64,000 nt of DNA. It comes from Pseudomonadota bacterium. Its GTDB lineage: Bacteria; Pseudomonadota; Gammaproteobacteria; Eutrophobiales; Eutrophobiaceae. Shown piece after piece: positions 54,770-63,954 of the stretch (position 1 is its first letter; the number at the start of each line of letters is the position of its first letter). A program made the translations under genes and the position numbers. A model generated the notes under the pieces. It did not search any database. It worked only from the letters and a program-made list of their open reading frames with translations, and was not told the DNA's origin. The DNA lies in NCBI GenBank assembly GCA_013112535.1, contig JABFGI010000004.1, forward strand, positions 1 to 64,000, read 5' to 3'.

Positions 54770-56056
54770 ATGCCAGCCTCTCCTGAAAAAATTGGTAAAT
54801 ATCGAATTATTGAAGAAGTCGGCAAAGGCAGTATGGGAACCGTCTATTCAGCTTATGATTCCTTTGCTGACAAAAAAGTGGCCATCAAACTGGCACATCC
54901 TCAATACGTAAGCGAAAAAGAAACTGGCGAACGCTTCAAAAAACTTTTCTTTAACGAAGCTCAGGCGGCAGGCGTATTACATCATCCCAGTATCTTAAAC
55001 ATATTCGATGCTGATGTTGATGGAGATAATTGCTATCTCGTTATGGAATATATTCATAATGCTAAAACGCTTGATCCCTATTGCAAACCTGATTCACTTT
55101 TACCTGTTCGTGAAGTAGTCGGCATTATCTACAAAATTGCCAAAGCTCTCGACTACGCGCACCGTCAGGGAATTATTCATCGTGATATTAAACCCCATAA
55201 TATTCTGCAAACAGATACGTTAGACATTAAAATTGCTGATTTCAGTATAGCCATGATCATTCGTGAAGACTTTTTGGAAACTCAATTTCACGGTTTTCTG
55301 GGTTCACCACTATATATGTCTCCTGAACAAATCAATGAATGGCAAATATCAACCAATACCGATATTTTTTCACTCGGTATTGTTATGTATGAAATGTTAA
55401 CCGGTCATCATCCCTTTAAAGCCGATAATCTAAGTGCTATAAGTAAAAAAATAAGTTCCGAAAAACCTGCACCATTAAGTCAATTTCGAAATGACGTCCC
55501 GGAAGGACTCGAATATGCCTTGAATCGCATGTTGAAAAAGAAACCGGACAAACGCTACAACATGGGACTGGATTTGGCTGCAGATCTGGCATTAATTTTT
55601 GAAGATCTGGATAAAGTCGATAATCAGGACGCTTTACGAGAAAAATTTGAGACCATAGAAAATCTGGGCTTCTTCAAAGGTTTTACAGATGCTGATATAT
55701 GGGAACTAATCCGCGCCTGCGATTGGCATAAATACCCGAAAAATACTCATGTAATTAAGGAAGGAGAAGAAGATCACTCCTTCTATATCGTTCTATCAGG
55801 TCTTGTTACCGTTGAGAAAAATGGTCAACAAATTGATTCTTTACAAGAAGGGGATTGTTTTGGAGAAATGGGCTACTTATCTAAAGCAAAGCGATCTGCC
55901 TCTGTGATAGCAAAAACCGATGTTTCTTTAATACAGGTTAATGCATCAACACTGGATCGAGCAGCAGAGGATACACAGCTTCGGTTTCTTAAAGTTTTTG
56001 TGAAGACTCTAATCGGACGTCTTGCAGAGACAACCTCTATACTCACTAAACGTTGA
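54770..56056 (+). CDS. Ser/Thr kinase with C-terminal cyclic-nucleotide-binding domain
   Basis: The 428-residue protein joins a Hanks kinase (8-280) and a CNB domain (about 300-425). Kinase motifs: GKGSMGTVYSAYD, VAIKLA (Lys40), HRDIKPHN at 137-144, GSPLYMSPEQ. The usual DFG is DFS (157-159), which may weaken activity. The CNB domain has GEEDHSFYIVLSGLVTV, FGEMGYLSKAKRSASV at 364-379, close to the phosphate-binding cassette, with Arg375. No transmembrane helix is seen. This is a fusion that would let a cyclic nucleotide control a kinase. It precedes a receiver and an MBL gene. Confidence 0.9.
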   Translation: MPASPEKIGKYRIIEEVGKGSMGTVYSAYDSFADKKVAIKLAHPQYVSEKETGERFKKLFFNEAQAAGVLHHPSILNIFDADVDGDNCYLVMEYIHNAKTLDPYCKPDSLLPVREVVGIIYKIAKALDYAHRQGIIHRDIKPHNILQTDTLDIKIADFSIAMIIREDFLETQFHGFLGSPLYMSPEQINEWQISTNTDIFSLGIVMYEMLTGHHPFKADNLSAISKKISSEKPAPLSQFRNDVPEGLEYALNRMLKKKPDKRYNMGLDLAADLALIFEDLDKVDNQDALREKFETIENLGFFKGFTDADIWELIRACDWHKYPKNTHVIKEGEEDHSFYIVLSGLVTVEKNGQQIDSLQEGDCFGEMGYLSKAKRSASVIAKTDVSLIQVNASTLDRAAEDTQLRFLKVFVKTLIGRLAETTSILTKR

Positions 56057-56310
56057 GTTCGTACAAAAAATACTCAATATAAAAGCGTGTCTGTAACAGG
56101 TGACAAATTAGGTGTGGTTCGTACAGGTTTTTAGTGTACTATTTACACTGGAAATATAAGCTAAACCAATGATAATACTGGAAATAAGAACATTAGTTCT
56201 GCTTAAACGCATTTACAATAAATGGATGTAAATAATAAAAATCAATAACTTAGTGAAACTATCTAAGTTTAGTTATAATATTAAGGAAGAGAAACGGACA
56301 GAGTTTCAAT
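56057..56310. promoter_or_regulatory. 254-base gap with repeats upstream of the receiver gene
   Basis: No gene is seen. It holds a 9-base direct repeat GTTCGTACA (56057-56065 and 56117-56125) and an inverted repeat AGTGTA-CTATT-TACACT (56133-56149). The receiver gene starts at 56311 and probably has its own promoter here. The repeats could be operator elements. Confidence 0.35.
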
Positions 56311-56700
56311 ATGAGTGATTCCAAGCAAACAGTGATTGTAGTCGATGATAATGCGACCGTTCGTAAACTATTTGAGCGCAGCACTGAAAATCTCGCACTT
56401 GATTTAATCACTTATGACTCAGCTCACTCGGCAATGAATTACCTGACAGAAAATAAACCGGATTTATTATTTCTCGACATTATCATGCCTGACAAGGATG
56501 GACTCACCTTCTTACAGGAATTAAGGAAATTACCATTACACAGGGACACACCCGTTATAATGATTACCTCAAAAGACTATGCACAGGATCGAACTGTCGC
56601 AAATGAACTCGGAGCATTAGAATTTATCACCAAACCGATGCCAATGAGAGCAATAACAGATATAATCCTCAAACATATTAATAACGATAATCCATACTAG
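56311..56700 (+). CDS. Stand-alone response-regulator receiver protein
   Basis: The 129-residue protein is one receiver domain: acidic VVDDN near residue 10-14, phosphoacceptor Asp56 (LLFLDIIMPDKDG), switch Ser87 (VIMITSKDY) and Lys108 (FITKPM). No output domain. Such CheY-like proteins act by protein binding. It is 18 bases upstream of the MBL gene and follows the kinase gene after a 254-base gap. Which histidine kinase phosphorylates it is unknown; none is nearby. Confidence 0.92.
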   Translation: MSDSKQTVIVVDDNATVRKLFERSTENLALDLITYDSAHSAMNYLTENKPDLLFLDIIMPDKDGLTFLQELRKLPLHRDTPVIMITSKDYAQDRTVANELGALEFITKPMPMRAITDIILKHINNDNPY

Positions 56701-56718
56701 ACAGTTTATAAATAACGC

Positions 56719-57630
56719 ATGGCAAAATCCTATCTCCGTTTTTGGGGTGTACGAGGATCGTATGCCTCTCCGTTCCCGACTCATTTAAAAGTTGGCGGAA
56801 ATACATCGTGCGTTGAAATCACTGTAGACGGCCATACTGTAATCTGTGATGCTGGTACCGGCATTATTCCTCTGGGGAATAAACTTGTCGCAGATAATAC
56901 GGTCAAGGATATTCTAATCGTTTTGACCCACTATCACTGGGATCATATCTGTGGACTACCGTTTTTTGTTCCAGCATTTATTCCAGACTGGAACATTAAT
57001 TTTTTTGGCCCAGGTGAATCTATTCAGGAAATAAAACAAAATCTCGATTCACAAATGCAGGCGCCTTACTTTCCGGTTGGAACAGAAACGTGGATGGCCA
57101 AGGTTAATTATATTGAACCCAGAGAAACAAACATCAGTCGTGGCCCTATTGATATTACTTATTATGGTGTCCATCATCCTGGCGTTACTTACGGCTATAA
57201 AATTAAAGCGAACAATAAAACGATAATTTACGTCTCTGATAATGAATGTCAGTTCCTGGATAAATCAATCAAGCAGAAAATGACTGAATTCAGTGAAGAA
57301 GAACAGGAAATGTTCGAAGCGATGAATCGTGAAGAATATGAATATGAATTACAATCAATTCAAGATGCAGATATATTGATTCATGACGCACAATATACCC
57401 CGGACGACTATGAATCCAAGCGCGGGTGGGGGCATTCCTGTTATGTTGATGTTGTGAATTACGCAATAGATGCCGGTGTTAAAGAACTCTATCTATATCA
57501 TCATGATCCTTACAATGATGACGATGCAATCTATCTGATTTACGAAAAATGCCTGGAAATTATCCAAAAACGAAATGCCTCTCTAAGATGCCATATCGCA
57601 CGAGAAGGACTGGAGATACCGCTCGATTAA
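56719..57630 (+). CDS. MBL-fold metallohydrolase
   Basis: The 303-residue protein starts SYLRFWGVRGSYASPFP and GGNTSCVEI and has the metal motif THYHWDHICG with HxHxDH at 71-76, then DILIHDAQYTPDDYESKRGWGHS and LYHHDP, providing further ligands. The family (PhnP/RNase Z-like, COG1235 type) includes phosphodiesterases. Next to a receiver gene and a CNB kinase, a cyclic-nucleotide or regulatory phosphodiesterase role is possible but not shown. Confidence 0.85.
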   Translation: MAKSYLRFWGVRGSYASPFPTHLKVGGNTSCVEITVDGHTVICDAGTGIIPLGNKLVADNTVKDILIVLTHYHWDHICGLPFFVPAFIPDWNINFFGPGESIQEIKQNLDSQMQAPYFPVGTETWMAKVNYIEPRETNISRGPIDITYYGVHHPGVTYGYKIKANNKTIIYVSDNECQFLDKSIKQKMTEFSEEEQEMFEAMNREEYEYELQSIQDADILIHDAQYTPDDYESKRGWGHSCYVDVVNYAIDAGVKELYLYHHDPYNDDDAIYLIYEKCLEIIQKRNASLRCHIAREGLEIPLD

Positions 57631-57672
57631 TAAACCTTAATCGTACAGCCTGTTTTATCATCACTATAATTA

Positions 57673-57870
57673 ATGAACATTTTACTCAACGGCGATCAAC
57701 ATTCAATTCGGCAAAATAGTACTATCAAAGATCTGGTCACAAATTTGCAGTTAGAAGGTAAATACGCCATCGAAATCAATCAGAATATTATCCCCCGAAG
57801 TGAATACCTGAAAACAGAACTGCGTGCCGGCGATAAAATCGAAATCGTACAGGCCATTGGTGGTGGATAG
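57673..57870 (+). CDS. thiS: Sulfur carrier protein ThiS
   Basis: The 65-residue ubiquitin-like protein ends AIGGG with the Gly-Gly needed for thiocarboxylate formation, and has ILLNGDQHSIRQNSTIKDLV typical of ThiS. It delivers sulfur for thiamine thiazole. It is followed by thiG after 26 bases. thiF, thiH/thiO and thiC are not in the window. Confidence 0.93.
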   Translation: MNILLNGDQHSIRQNSTIKDLVTNLQLEGKYAIEINQNIIPRSEYLKTELRAGDKIEIVQAIGGG

Positions 57871-57896
57871 TTTCAATATTTAGAATCAAATAAATT

Positions 57897-58688
57897 ATGT
57901 CTCAATTAAATACAGATCATTTATCAATCGCTGGTGTTAATTATACTTCCCGACTTATGGTTGGCACGGGAAAGTATAAAGATTTCGAAGAAACAAAAAA
58001 TGCGATAGAAACAAGTGGTGCAGAAATTGTTACCGTGGCAATACGTCGGGTCAATATCGGTCAGAACAAAGACGAACCTAATTTACTGGAAGTGATAACG
58101 CCTGATAAATATACCGTCTTGCCCAATACGGCTGGTTGTTACGATGCCGAATCAGCGGTTAGAACCTGTAAATTAGCCAGGGAATTACTGGACGGACATG
58201 ATCTGGTCAAACTTGAAGTACTGGGTGATGAAAAAACACTTTTCCCTGACATTCCGCAAACACTGGAAGCGGCAAAGCAACTGGTCGATGACAATTTTAA
58301 AGTGATGGTCTACACCACTGATGATCCTATTATGGCCAAACGATTTGAAGAACTGGGATGTGTAGCCGTAATGCCTCTTGCTGCACCTATAGGTTCCGGT
58401 TTAGGTATTCGAAACCCTTACAATATCCGTACGATTATTGAGAATGCATCGGTACCGATAATTGTTGATGCAGGAGTTGGCACCGCATCAGATGCAGCTA
58501 TTGCTATGGAACTCGGTTGTGACGGCGTTTTAATGAATACAGCAATAGCTGAAGCTAAAAATCCTGTATTAATGGCAAGCGCTATGAATAAAGCAATTCA
58601 AGCTGGTAGAGAAGCTTATCTGGCCGGCCGAATGCCCAGACGAGCGTACGCCAGTGCTTCATCTCCTCTAAATGGTCAATTTTTTTAG
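57897..58688 (+). CDS. thiG: Thiazole synthase ThiG
   Basis: The 263-residue TIM-barrel protein has [42 protein letters not shown] (Schiff-base Lys), [13 protein letters not shown] and [12 protein letters not shown], all ThiG hallmarks. It forms the thiazole of thiamine from DXP, dehydroglycine and ThiS-thiocarboxylate. It forms an operon with thiS. Confidence 0.97.
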   Translation: MSQLNTDHLSIAGVNYTSRLMVGTGKYKDFEETKNAIETSGAEIVTVAIRRVNIGQNKDEPNLLEVITPDKYTVLPNTAGCYDAESAVRTCKLARELLDGHDLVKLEVLGDEKTLFPDIPQTLEAAKQLVDDNFKVMVYTTDDPIMAKRFEELGCVAVMPLAAPIGSGLGIRNPYNIRTIIENASVPIIVDAGVGTASDAAIAMELGCDGVLMNTAIAEAKNPVLMASAMNKAIQAGREAYLAGRMPRRAYASASSPLNGQFF

Positions 58689-58705
58689 ATTCCTGCATCA
58701 TTTCC

Positions 58706-59410
58706 TTGAACGACAAGCAACTAAAAAAAAGAAGTATTCGTAGTTTTGTAAAACGTGATAGTCGACTAACTAAATCCCAACAACAGGCACTGGATAATTA
58801 CTGGGATAAGCACGGAATAAACTTCAGTTCAGATTTAATTAACTTCGAAACACTGTTTAATCGACATGCACCCGTTATTATGGATATCGGGGTTGGAACT
58901 GGCGACACCACATTTTTCCACGCTCAAAACCATCCGGAAAATAATTATCTAGCCATTGAAGTCCATAAACCGGGCATTGGCCGTTTATTAAATTCAATCG
59001 AATCAAAACATTTAAACAATATTAAAATTATTAATCACGATGTTATTGATGTCTTAACAGAACAAATCCCTAACCATTCCTTAAGTCAGGTATTCATTTT
59101 TTTTCCCGACCCCTGGCCAAAGAAAAGACACCATAAACGTCGATTAATAAACAATAAATTAATTGAATTACTCAAGAAAAGAATAGCCCAAAATGGTCGA
59201 TTGCATATTGCGACAGACTGGGAAAATTATGCAGATCAAATTCAGGCGTTGTGCGATGGAGATCAGGAATTACTCAATTTAAATAGCAATGATCATTCAT
59301 CACCTCGACCAAACTGGCGCATAAAAACCCGTTATGAAACACGCGGCATTAGACTGGAGCATCAAGTATGGGATTTTTGTTATGCCTTAAATAATTCTGT
59401 TAAAAATTAA
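58706..59410 (+). CDS. trmB: tRNA (guanine-N7)-methyltransferase
   Basis: The 234-residue protein has RSFVKRDSRLTKSQQQAL, the SAM motif MDIGVGTGDTTFF and FFPDPWPKKRHHKRR, the signature of TrmB, which makes m7G46 in tRNA. The best start is TTG 58706, as no ATG precedes the conserved region; no strong ribosome site is visible. It is 17 bases after thiG, and its 3' end overlaps yrfG on the other strand by 11 bases. Confidence 0.95.
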   Translation: MNDKQLKKRSIRSFVKRDSRLTKSQQQALDNYWDKHGINFSSDLINFETLFNRHAPVIMDIGVGTGDTTFFHAQNHPENNYLAIEVHKPGIGRLLNSIESKHLNNIKIINHDVIDVLTEQIPNHSLSQVFIFFPDPWPKKRHHKRRLINNKLIELLKKRIAQNGRLHIATDWENYADQIQALCDGDQELLNLNSNDHSSPRPNWRIKTRYETRGIRLEHQVWDFCYALNNSVKN

Positions 59411-60062
59411 TATCCTCAAACGAACTTATTGCATTAAACTCTTCCGGATCCTGTTCCTCATTTTGACTATCTGGTTTTGAAATAGTTAAAAGATTCTCTA
59501 TACCAAACGTCCTCGCAGCTCTTAATACGGTCAGATTATCATCAATCAATAATGTTTGATCTAATTCAAACGGATTTTCTAATTGAAACTTTTGCCAAAA
59601 AGCCTGATCTTCCTTTGCATGTCCAATCGTGTGAGAACTGATAATTTTATCAAAATAATTATCTATCCCTGTTTTATCGACTTTCATTTTTATTAAATTC
59701 TCATGCGCGTTAGTCACCATAATGACACGATAGTTTGTATCAGCACGGAGCTTTTCTAGAAAGGATTCTGCATAAGGCCGGTACTGTATTAAATGCTCAA
59801 CATCGGCTTTTAATTGAAGCACATCAAACTTAAGTCTGTCGGTCCAGAAATCCAGGCAATACCATGAAAGTGTACCGGCCTCTTCGGAATACCAGTCTTT
59901 TAATTGTGCCTTGGCAACATCAGCACCCATATTATGCATCTTGCCCCAATGCACAGGCAGGTATTCTTGCCAGAAGTAATTATCAAAATGCAAATCGAGC
60001 AACGTACCATCCATATCTAAAAGTATGGTTTTAATAGATTTCCAATTAATGCTGTCTTTCAT
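59400..60062 (-). CDS. yrfG: HAD-family GMP/IMP nucleotidase
   Basis: The protein has the HAD nucleophile motif LLDMDGTLLDLHFDNYFWQ at its N-terminus, VTNAHENLIKMKVD, and LLIDDNLTVLRAARTFGI at the end, and follows E. coli YrfG throughout. YrfG dephosphorylates GMP and IMP. The ATG at 60062 gives the YrfG-like start; a longer frame from 60116 has an unlikely hydrophobic extension. It is convergent with trmB and divergent from cysQ. Confidence 0.9.
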   Translation of the reverse strand: MKDSINWKSIKTILLDMDGTLLDLHFDNYFWQEYLPVHWGKMHNMGADVAKAQLKDWYSEEAGTLSWYCLDFWTDRLKFDVLQLKADVEHLIQYRPYAESFLEKLRADTNYRVIMVTNAHENLIKMKVDKTGIDNYFDKIISSHTIGHAKEDQAFWQKFQLENPFELDQTLLIDDNLTVLRAARTFGIENLLTISKPDSQNEEQDPEEFNAISSFEDINF

Positions 60063-60121
60063 GTTAATTAAAGATAGGTAGAATAGATGACGTAAAACGT
60101 AAGGATAACAAAGCATACAGA

Positions 60122-60937
60122 ATGAATGAAATTAAACATGAAGATTTGAAACCGCTAGCAGATGATGTTAGACAGATAGCCAGTCTGGCGGGAGATAAAA
60201 TACTGGAAATCTATAAAACTGATTTTTCAGTCGAACAAAAAGAAGATAAATCACCACTCACTGCGGCAGATATGGCTGCACATAATACAATTTGTCAGGC
60301 ATTGAACAAATTAACACCTGATATACCCATATTGTCAGAAGAGTCTTCCGATATCAGTTTTGACGAACGGCATAGCTGGAACCAGTACTGGTTAGTCGAC
60401 CCATTAGATGGTACGAGAGAGTTTATAAAGCGTAATGGCGAGTTCTCCGTTAACATAGCTCTCATTGAAGCACACCAGTCAATTTTGGGCGTCATTCATA
60501 TCCCTGTTACAAAAATATGTTACAGCGCTTCCTTGAATAATGGTGCCTATAAACATGAACCCGATAAAAATGCGATAAGAATTAACGCCAGGAAAACAGA
60601 TCCAGATAATATTATTATTGCTGGCAGCCGCTCTCATGGTAATGCACAACAACGAAGCTTTATAGACAATATTAATGATCCTGAAGTTCTTGCTGTTGGA
60701 AGTTCTTTAAAATTTTGTCTTGTTGCTGAAGGTGCAGCAGACATCTATCCACGTTTTGGTCCAACTTCAGAGTGGGATTCGGCGGCAGCACAATGTATAG
60801 TTGAAGAAGCAGGCGGCATCGTTGTCGATACAAAATTTAAAACACTTAAATACAATACCAAAGAATCATTACTCAACCCTTCGTTTCTGGTTATTTCTGA
60901 TAACAGTTATGACTGGGCTCAGTATTTAACGAATTAA
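60122..60937 (+). CDS. cysQ: 3'(2'),5'-bisphosphate nucleotidase
   Basis: The 271-residue protein has the inositol-monophosphatase superfamily motifs EQKEDKSPLTAADMAAH, ILSEESSD, LVDPLDGTREFIKRNGEF and EWDSAAAQCIVEEAGG. The REFIKRNGEF segment marks the CysQ group. It removes phosphate from PAP, produced in sulfate assimilation, using Mg2+ at the inner membrane face. It is divergent from yrfG with a 59-base gap. Confidence 0.94.
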   Translation: MNEIKHEDLKPLADDVRQIASLAGDKILEIYKTDFSVEQKEDKSPLTAADMAAHNTICQALNKLTPDIPILSEESSDISFDERHSWNQYWLVDPLDGTREFIKRNGEFSVNIALIEAHQSILGVIHIPVTKICYSASLNNGAYKHEPDKNAIRINARKTDPDNIIIAGSRSHGNAQQRSFIDNINDPEVLAVGSSLKFCLVAEGAADIYPRFGPTSEWDSAAAQCIVEEAGGIVVDTKFKTLKYNTKESLLNPSFLVISDNSYDWAQYLTN

Positions 60938-61393
60938 ATACCGTTAACTAATAACTTTGCGAGTGAACAACTCTATAGATAAATCTATATTATCATTATT
61001 ACTATTATTTTCAGAAAGCGAATCTATTAATAACAACAGCACCAATTGTAACTAGCAGGAAACCCATGCTTAGAAATGTGTTTAATGATTATATTCATAA
61101 CTAATTTAAACATCCGGGAATAGCACCTTAACTATTCCCGGATAATGCATACTCACTATTACTGAAAATTAGTCCTTTAATTATCTCTAATAAACATATC
61201 ATCCTGATTTTACTAATTATCCATTCAAACATCCTGTCCTGTCATACCTGCTCATTTTTATTGTTGCACATCCATGATGTACTAAAATAAACATGTATCA
61301 CAACTATTTTCATTAATCATAATGCATCAGTCATCATATCGACTTATAACTAATGAGCTTTAATGTCAGTCTTGGAAATATGACAGGAATTTT
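60938..61393. other. 456-base intergenic region with a strong hairpin
   Basis: No convincing gene is seen. The one clear structure is a perfect 12-bp inverted repeat, ATCCGGGAATAG (61112-61123) and its complement (61132-61143), with an 8-base loop. Neither side has a strong U-run, so it is an uncertain terminator or an RNA structural element. The rest is A+T-rich. Confidence 0.5.
61112..61143. terminator. 12-bp perfect hairpin, possible terminator
   Basis: The stem ATCCGGGAATAG/CTATTCCCGGAT with loop CACCTTAA is stronger than chance. It sits between cysQ and the convergent gene ending at 61394, where a bidirectional terminator would be expected. The flanks are A+T-rich without a proper U-run, so an RNA or protein-binding role is also possible. 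Confidence 0.4.
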
Positions 61394-62137
61394 TCATATT
61401 TTCCGAGCTGGCTTAATAGCACTGGTTACTGATTGCGCTCCAAAAACAGCATTTTCTAACAAATGAGCTACTAATTTTTTTTCCAGAACTGAACGTCCGT
61501 TGTCTTCCATATTAAAATCTGGCATTAATAATTTACCCGCATTATAAAGTTCAGAAAGCCGCAAACTTATTTTATTGAAATCTAAATCCTGTATTTCACT
61601 AAACCTTGCTGAATTTTTATTATTCTCTATTAAATCTACAATCTGAGGTGAAACAATCAGGTAATCTATATCCTCTATTCCCAAGGGGTGAGATAAAAAA
61701 GGATATTTAAAAACAATTCCCGGTTCGGCTGTTGCCATCATGGCAGCCTTTTTTTCATTTAAAGCACGATTAAATATTTCACTTCGAAAAATAACAATAC
61801 AGGAATCAGGCTTTTTCTCCCATAACTTTGAAATTGAATAGGCATCAGATAAGTCCTGTGAAAGCAATAAAACATTCAATTCTTTCTCAAAATGATTACC
61901 GCTATCATTAGAAGGATAATGCCAAAACTGATCTTCAAGTAACGCATCAAATAATCCCGAACTCATCCCCCGAAACAAATATCCCTCGCTCTCATATTGT
62001 AAAGCTAAAAAGGCATAACGCTGGTCGATCATGCGATTAATAGGTTCTGCCCAACCATGGTCATTTTCAGCTAATGTAATAGATAATGAATGAGCATTAT
62101 TTTGATAGGCAGTCTGGCTGCTTTCATTTTTGTTCAT
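61394..62137 (-). CDS. Unrecognised soluble protein
   Basis: The 247-residue protein has no signal peptide or transmembrane helix. It contains YLFRGMSSGLFDALLEDQFW (with Arg55-Gly56), LLLSQDLSDAYSISKLWE, DSCIVIFRSEIFNRAL and IEDIDYLIVSPQIVDLI. The order of an RG pair, a Ser-rich strand and a late acidic EDID patch recalls ADP-ribosyltransferase folds, but the match is weak and could be chance. It is divergent from the next gene. Confidence 0.55.
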   Translation of the reverse strand: MNKNESSQTAYQNNAHSLSITLAENDHGWAEPINRMIDQRYAFLALQYESEGYLFRGMSSGLFDALLEDQFWHYPSNDSGNHFEKELNVLLLSQDLSDAYSISKLWEKKPDSCIVIFRSEIFNRALNEKKAAMMATAEPGIVFKYPFLSHPLGIEDIDYLIVSPQIVDLIENNKNSARFSEIQDLDFNKISLRLSELYNAGKLLMPDFNMEDNGRSVLEKKLVAHLLENAVFGAQSVTSAIKPARKI

Positions 62138-62205
62138 AGTAAATTTTTAAATAATGATTATGTGCTATATTTTATAACTTCTAACTTTTATCCAGTTATT
62201 AGCTT

Positions 62206-62826
62206 ATGTGGAAAATAATTTTAATAGTCATCGCTATTGTTATATACAGTTGGCAAAGCAATGATGCAATTTCCATAGATTCTAATGTTGGCGATACGTT
62301 TTCTGTTGAATACGATTCCAGTTTATCAATTAAAAAACCACCTATACAAAATAAAATTAACAATTCAAAAATATCTTTTCAGCTTGATGACTACAAGGTG
62401 ACGCCACTGGCTAACTTCCAGCTAATTGCTAAAGTCCTTTCTGAAAAATATTATCGAAGGGGTCGTGAGGCGGAACTTTCACCTGTTGACCTGGCTTTAG
62501 GTTGGGGTCCAATGTCAAAACAGGAAAACCTGAACGCACTCACTATAACACAATCAGGGCGATGGTACCGATGGCGTACCGATAACTTTCCAATACCAAG
62601 AAGAGAGATTGAAACTAATAGCGCAAATATGCATTTTATCCCTGCTAACGACATTGTTAAGAAGAAATTAAAATCGATAGAAAAGGGAGATACCATTAAA
62701 TTGAAAGGCTATCTTGTCCAGGTAGTTGGCGAAGATGGCTGGCGTTGGAACAGTTCAATGACTCGTGAAGACACTGGCAATCATGCCTGTGAGCTAATTC
62801 TACTTGAAGATATAAAGAAGCTTTAA
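62206..62826 (+). CDS. Conserved hypothetical exported protein
   Basis: The 206-residue protein has an N-terminal hydrophobic helix (residues 2-15), then YKVTPLANFQLIAKVLSEKY, AELSPVDLALGWGPMSKQE, ITQSGRWYRWRTDNFPIPRR and SANMHFIPANDIVKKKLKSI. These look like a conserved gammaproteobacterial family without a known function. A beta-barrel-like fold with many aromatic residues is suggested. It is divergent from the gene at 61394. Confidence 0.65.
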   Translation: MWKIILIVIAIVIYSWQSNDAISIDSNVGDTFSVEYDSSLSIKKPPIQNKINNSKISFQLDDYKVTPLANFQLIAKVLSEKYYRRGREAELSPVDLALGWGPMSKQENLNALTITQSGRWYRWRTDNFPIPRREIETNSANMHFIPANDIVKKKLKSIEKGDTIKLKGYLVQVVGEDGWRWNSSMTREDTGNHACELILLEDIKKL

Positions 62827-62847
62827 TAACTAGAACTTGTAATGTAA

Positions 62848-63405
62848 CTATTCAGGTTTAAATTCAGGAGGAATTTGTTCTGCCCACTGAATAGCATAAG
62901 ATGAATCTTTCTTTTTAATAGCCTGTTCCAGCATTTCTTCATTTACGACTCCATTTATGCGAAGGACTAATATACCTTCAGGATTATAAAAAAATGTTAA
63001 TGGAATCATGTTAACCGGCTTGCCAATCACCTCACTTGCAAGCTCTGCATCAACCATAAGTAGGGGATAGTTGATAAAATAATCCAGGGCAAAATTAGCC
63101 AGATAATCTTTATCGGGGAAACCAAAACTTGGCCAATCCAATGTCAAACCGATAACAATCGCATCTTTATTATGGTGACCTTCGTGAAAAACAGTGAGAT
63201 CAAATAATTCATTACGACAATACGGGCAAGCAGTCGCCCATATATTTACGACAACCCATTTGCCCTTACCGATATATTCATCCAGAGAATGTTGATTACC
63301 ATCCAGATCTTCTAAAATAATATTATGGGCTTCAGAAAAAGCTGTTTGAGAAAAAGACAATAATATTAAACTACAGACAAAAATACGTATCGATTTAAAC
63401 ATCAT
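62848..63405 (-). CDS. Exported thioredoxin-fold (TlpA-like) protein
   Basis: The 185-residue protein has a signal peptide (1-25) and a thioredoxin-like domain with the active-site Cys pair CPYC at 60-63 (NIWATACPYCRNELFDL), and the cis-Pro near VNMIPLTFFYNP. It should act in periplasmic thiol redox, for example reducing cytochrome c biogenesis or other disulfides. A partner is not seen nearby. Confidence 0.85.
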   Translation of the reverse strand: MMFKSIRIFVCSLILLSFSQTAFSEAHNIILEDLDGNQHSLDEYIGKGKWVVVNIWATACPYCRNELFDLTVFHEGHHNKDAIVIGLTLDWPSFGFPDKDYLANFALDYFINYPLLMVDAELASEVIGKPVNMIPLTFFYNPEGILVLRINGVVNEEMLEQAIKKKDSSYAIQWAEQIPPEFKPE

Positions 63406-63539
63406 TTTATTATTTAAAAGACAACATATAAAAACTTATACGCTCATTTAACCTCAGGCTAATAGTTAAATTATACGGATAAAATAGACAAACAAGAAAC
63501 TGACACGAAAAAGAATACACTTCTAAAGCATTAGAATAA

Positions 63540-63615
<76 letters not shown>

Positions 63616-63681
63616 ATTATTGGTGTTGGACAAAAAAGACGCGTATTAAACCGGTATAGTCGTACCACGTCAAGTTTGATG

Positions 63682-63954
63682 TTATTTCTCTGGCTCTACG
63701 AATTCTTTAGGTGCTTCAGAGCCGCCCCCAAAGAAAAACTTCTCCATCTCTTCCTCAAGGAATTTGCGGGCTTTCGGCTCGATAGGGGTTAATCGATACT
63801 CATTAATTAACATTGTCTGGTGACCCAGCCACATTTGCCAGGCTTCTTTGGAAACCTGCTCATAGACACGCTTTCCGAGTTCCCCCGGATACGTTAATGT
63901 CGCTAATCCTTCAGCTTCTTTATCAAGTTTGACACAATGTACTGTACGACTCAT
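63682..63954 (-). CDS. yggX: Fe(II)-trafficking protein YggX
   Basis: The 90-residue protein starts [17 protein letters not shown] and has [36 protein letters not shown], the whole YggX pattern with Cys7. YggX protects iron-sulfur clusters from oxidative damage. Its start overlaps the stop of the upstream frame (ATGA), as in a mutY-yggX pair. Its C-terminus, ending FVEPEK, is slightly longer than usual. Confidence 0.95.
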   Translation of the reverse strand: MSRTVHCVKLDKEAEGLATLTYPGELGKRVYEQVSKEAWQMWLGHQTMLINEYRLTPIEPKARKFLEEEMEKFFFGGGSEAPKEFVEPEK

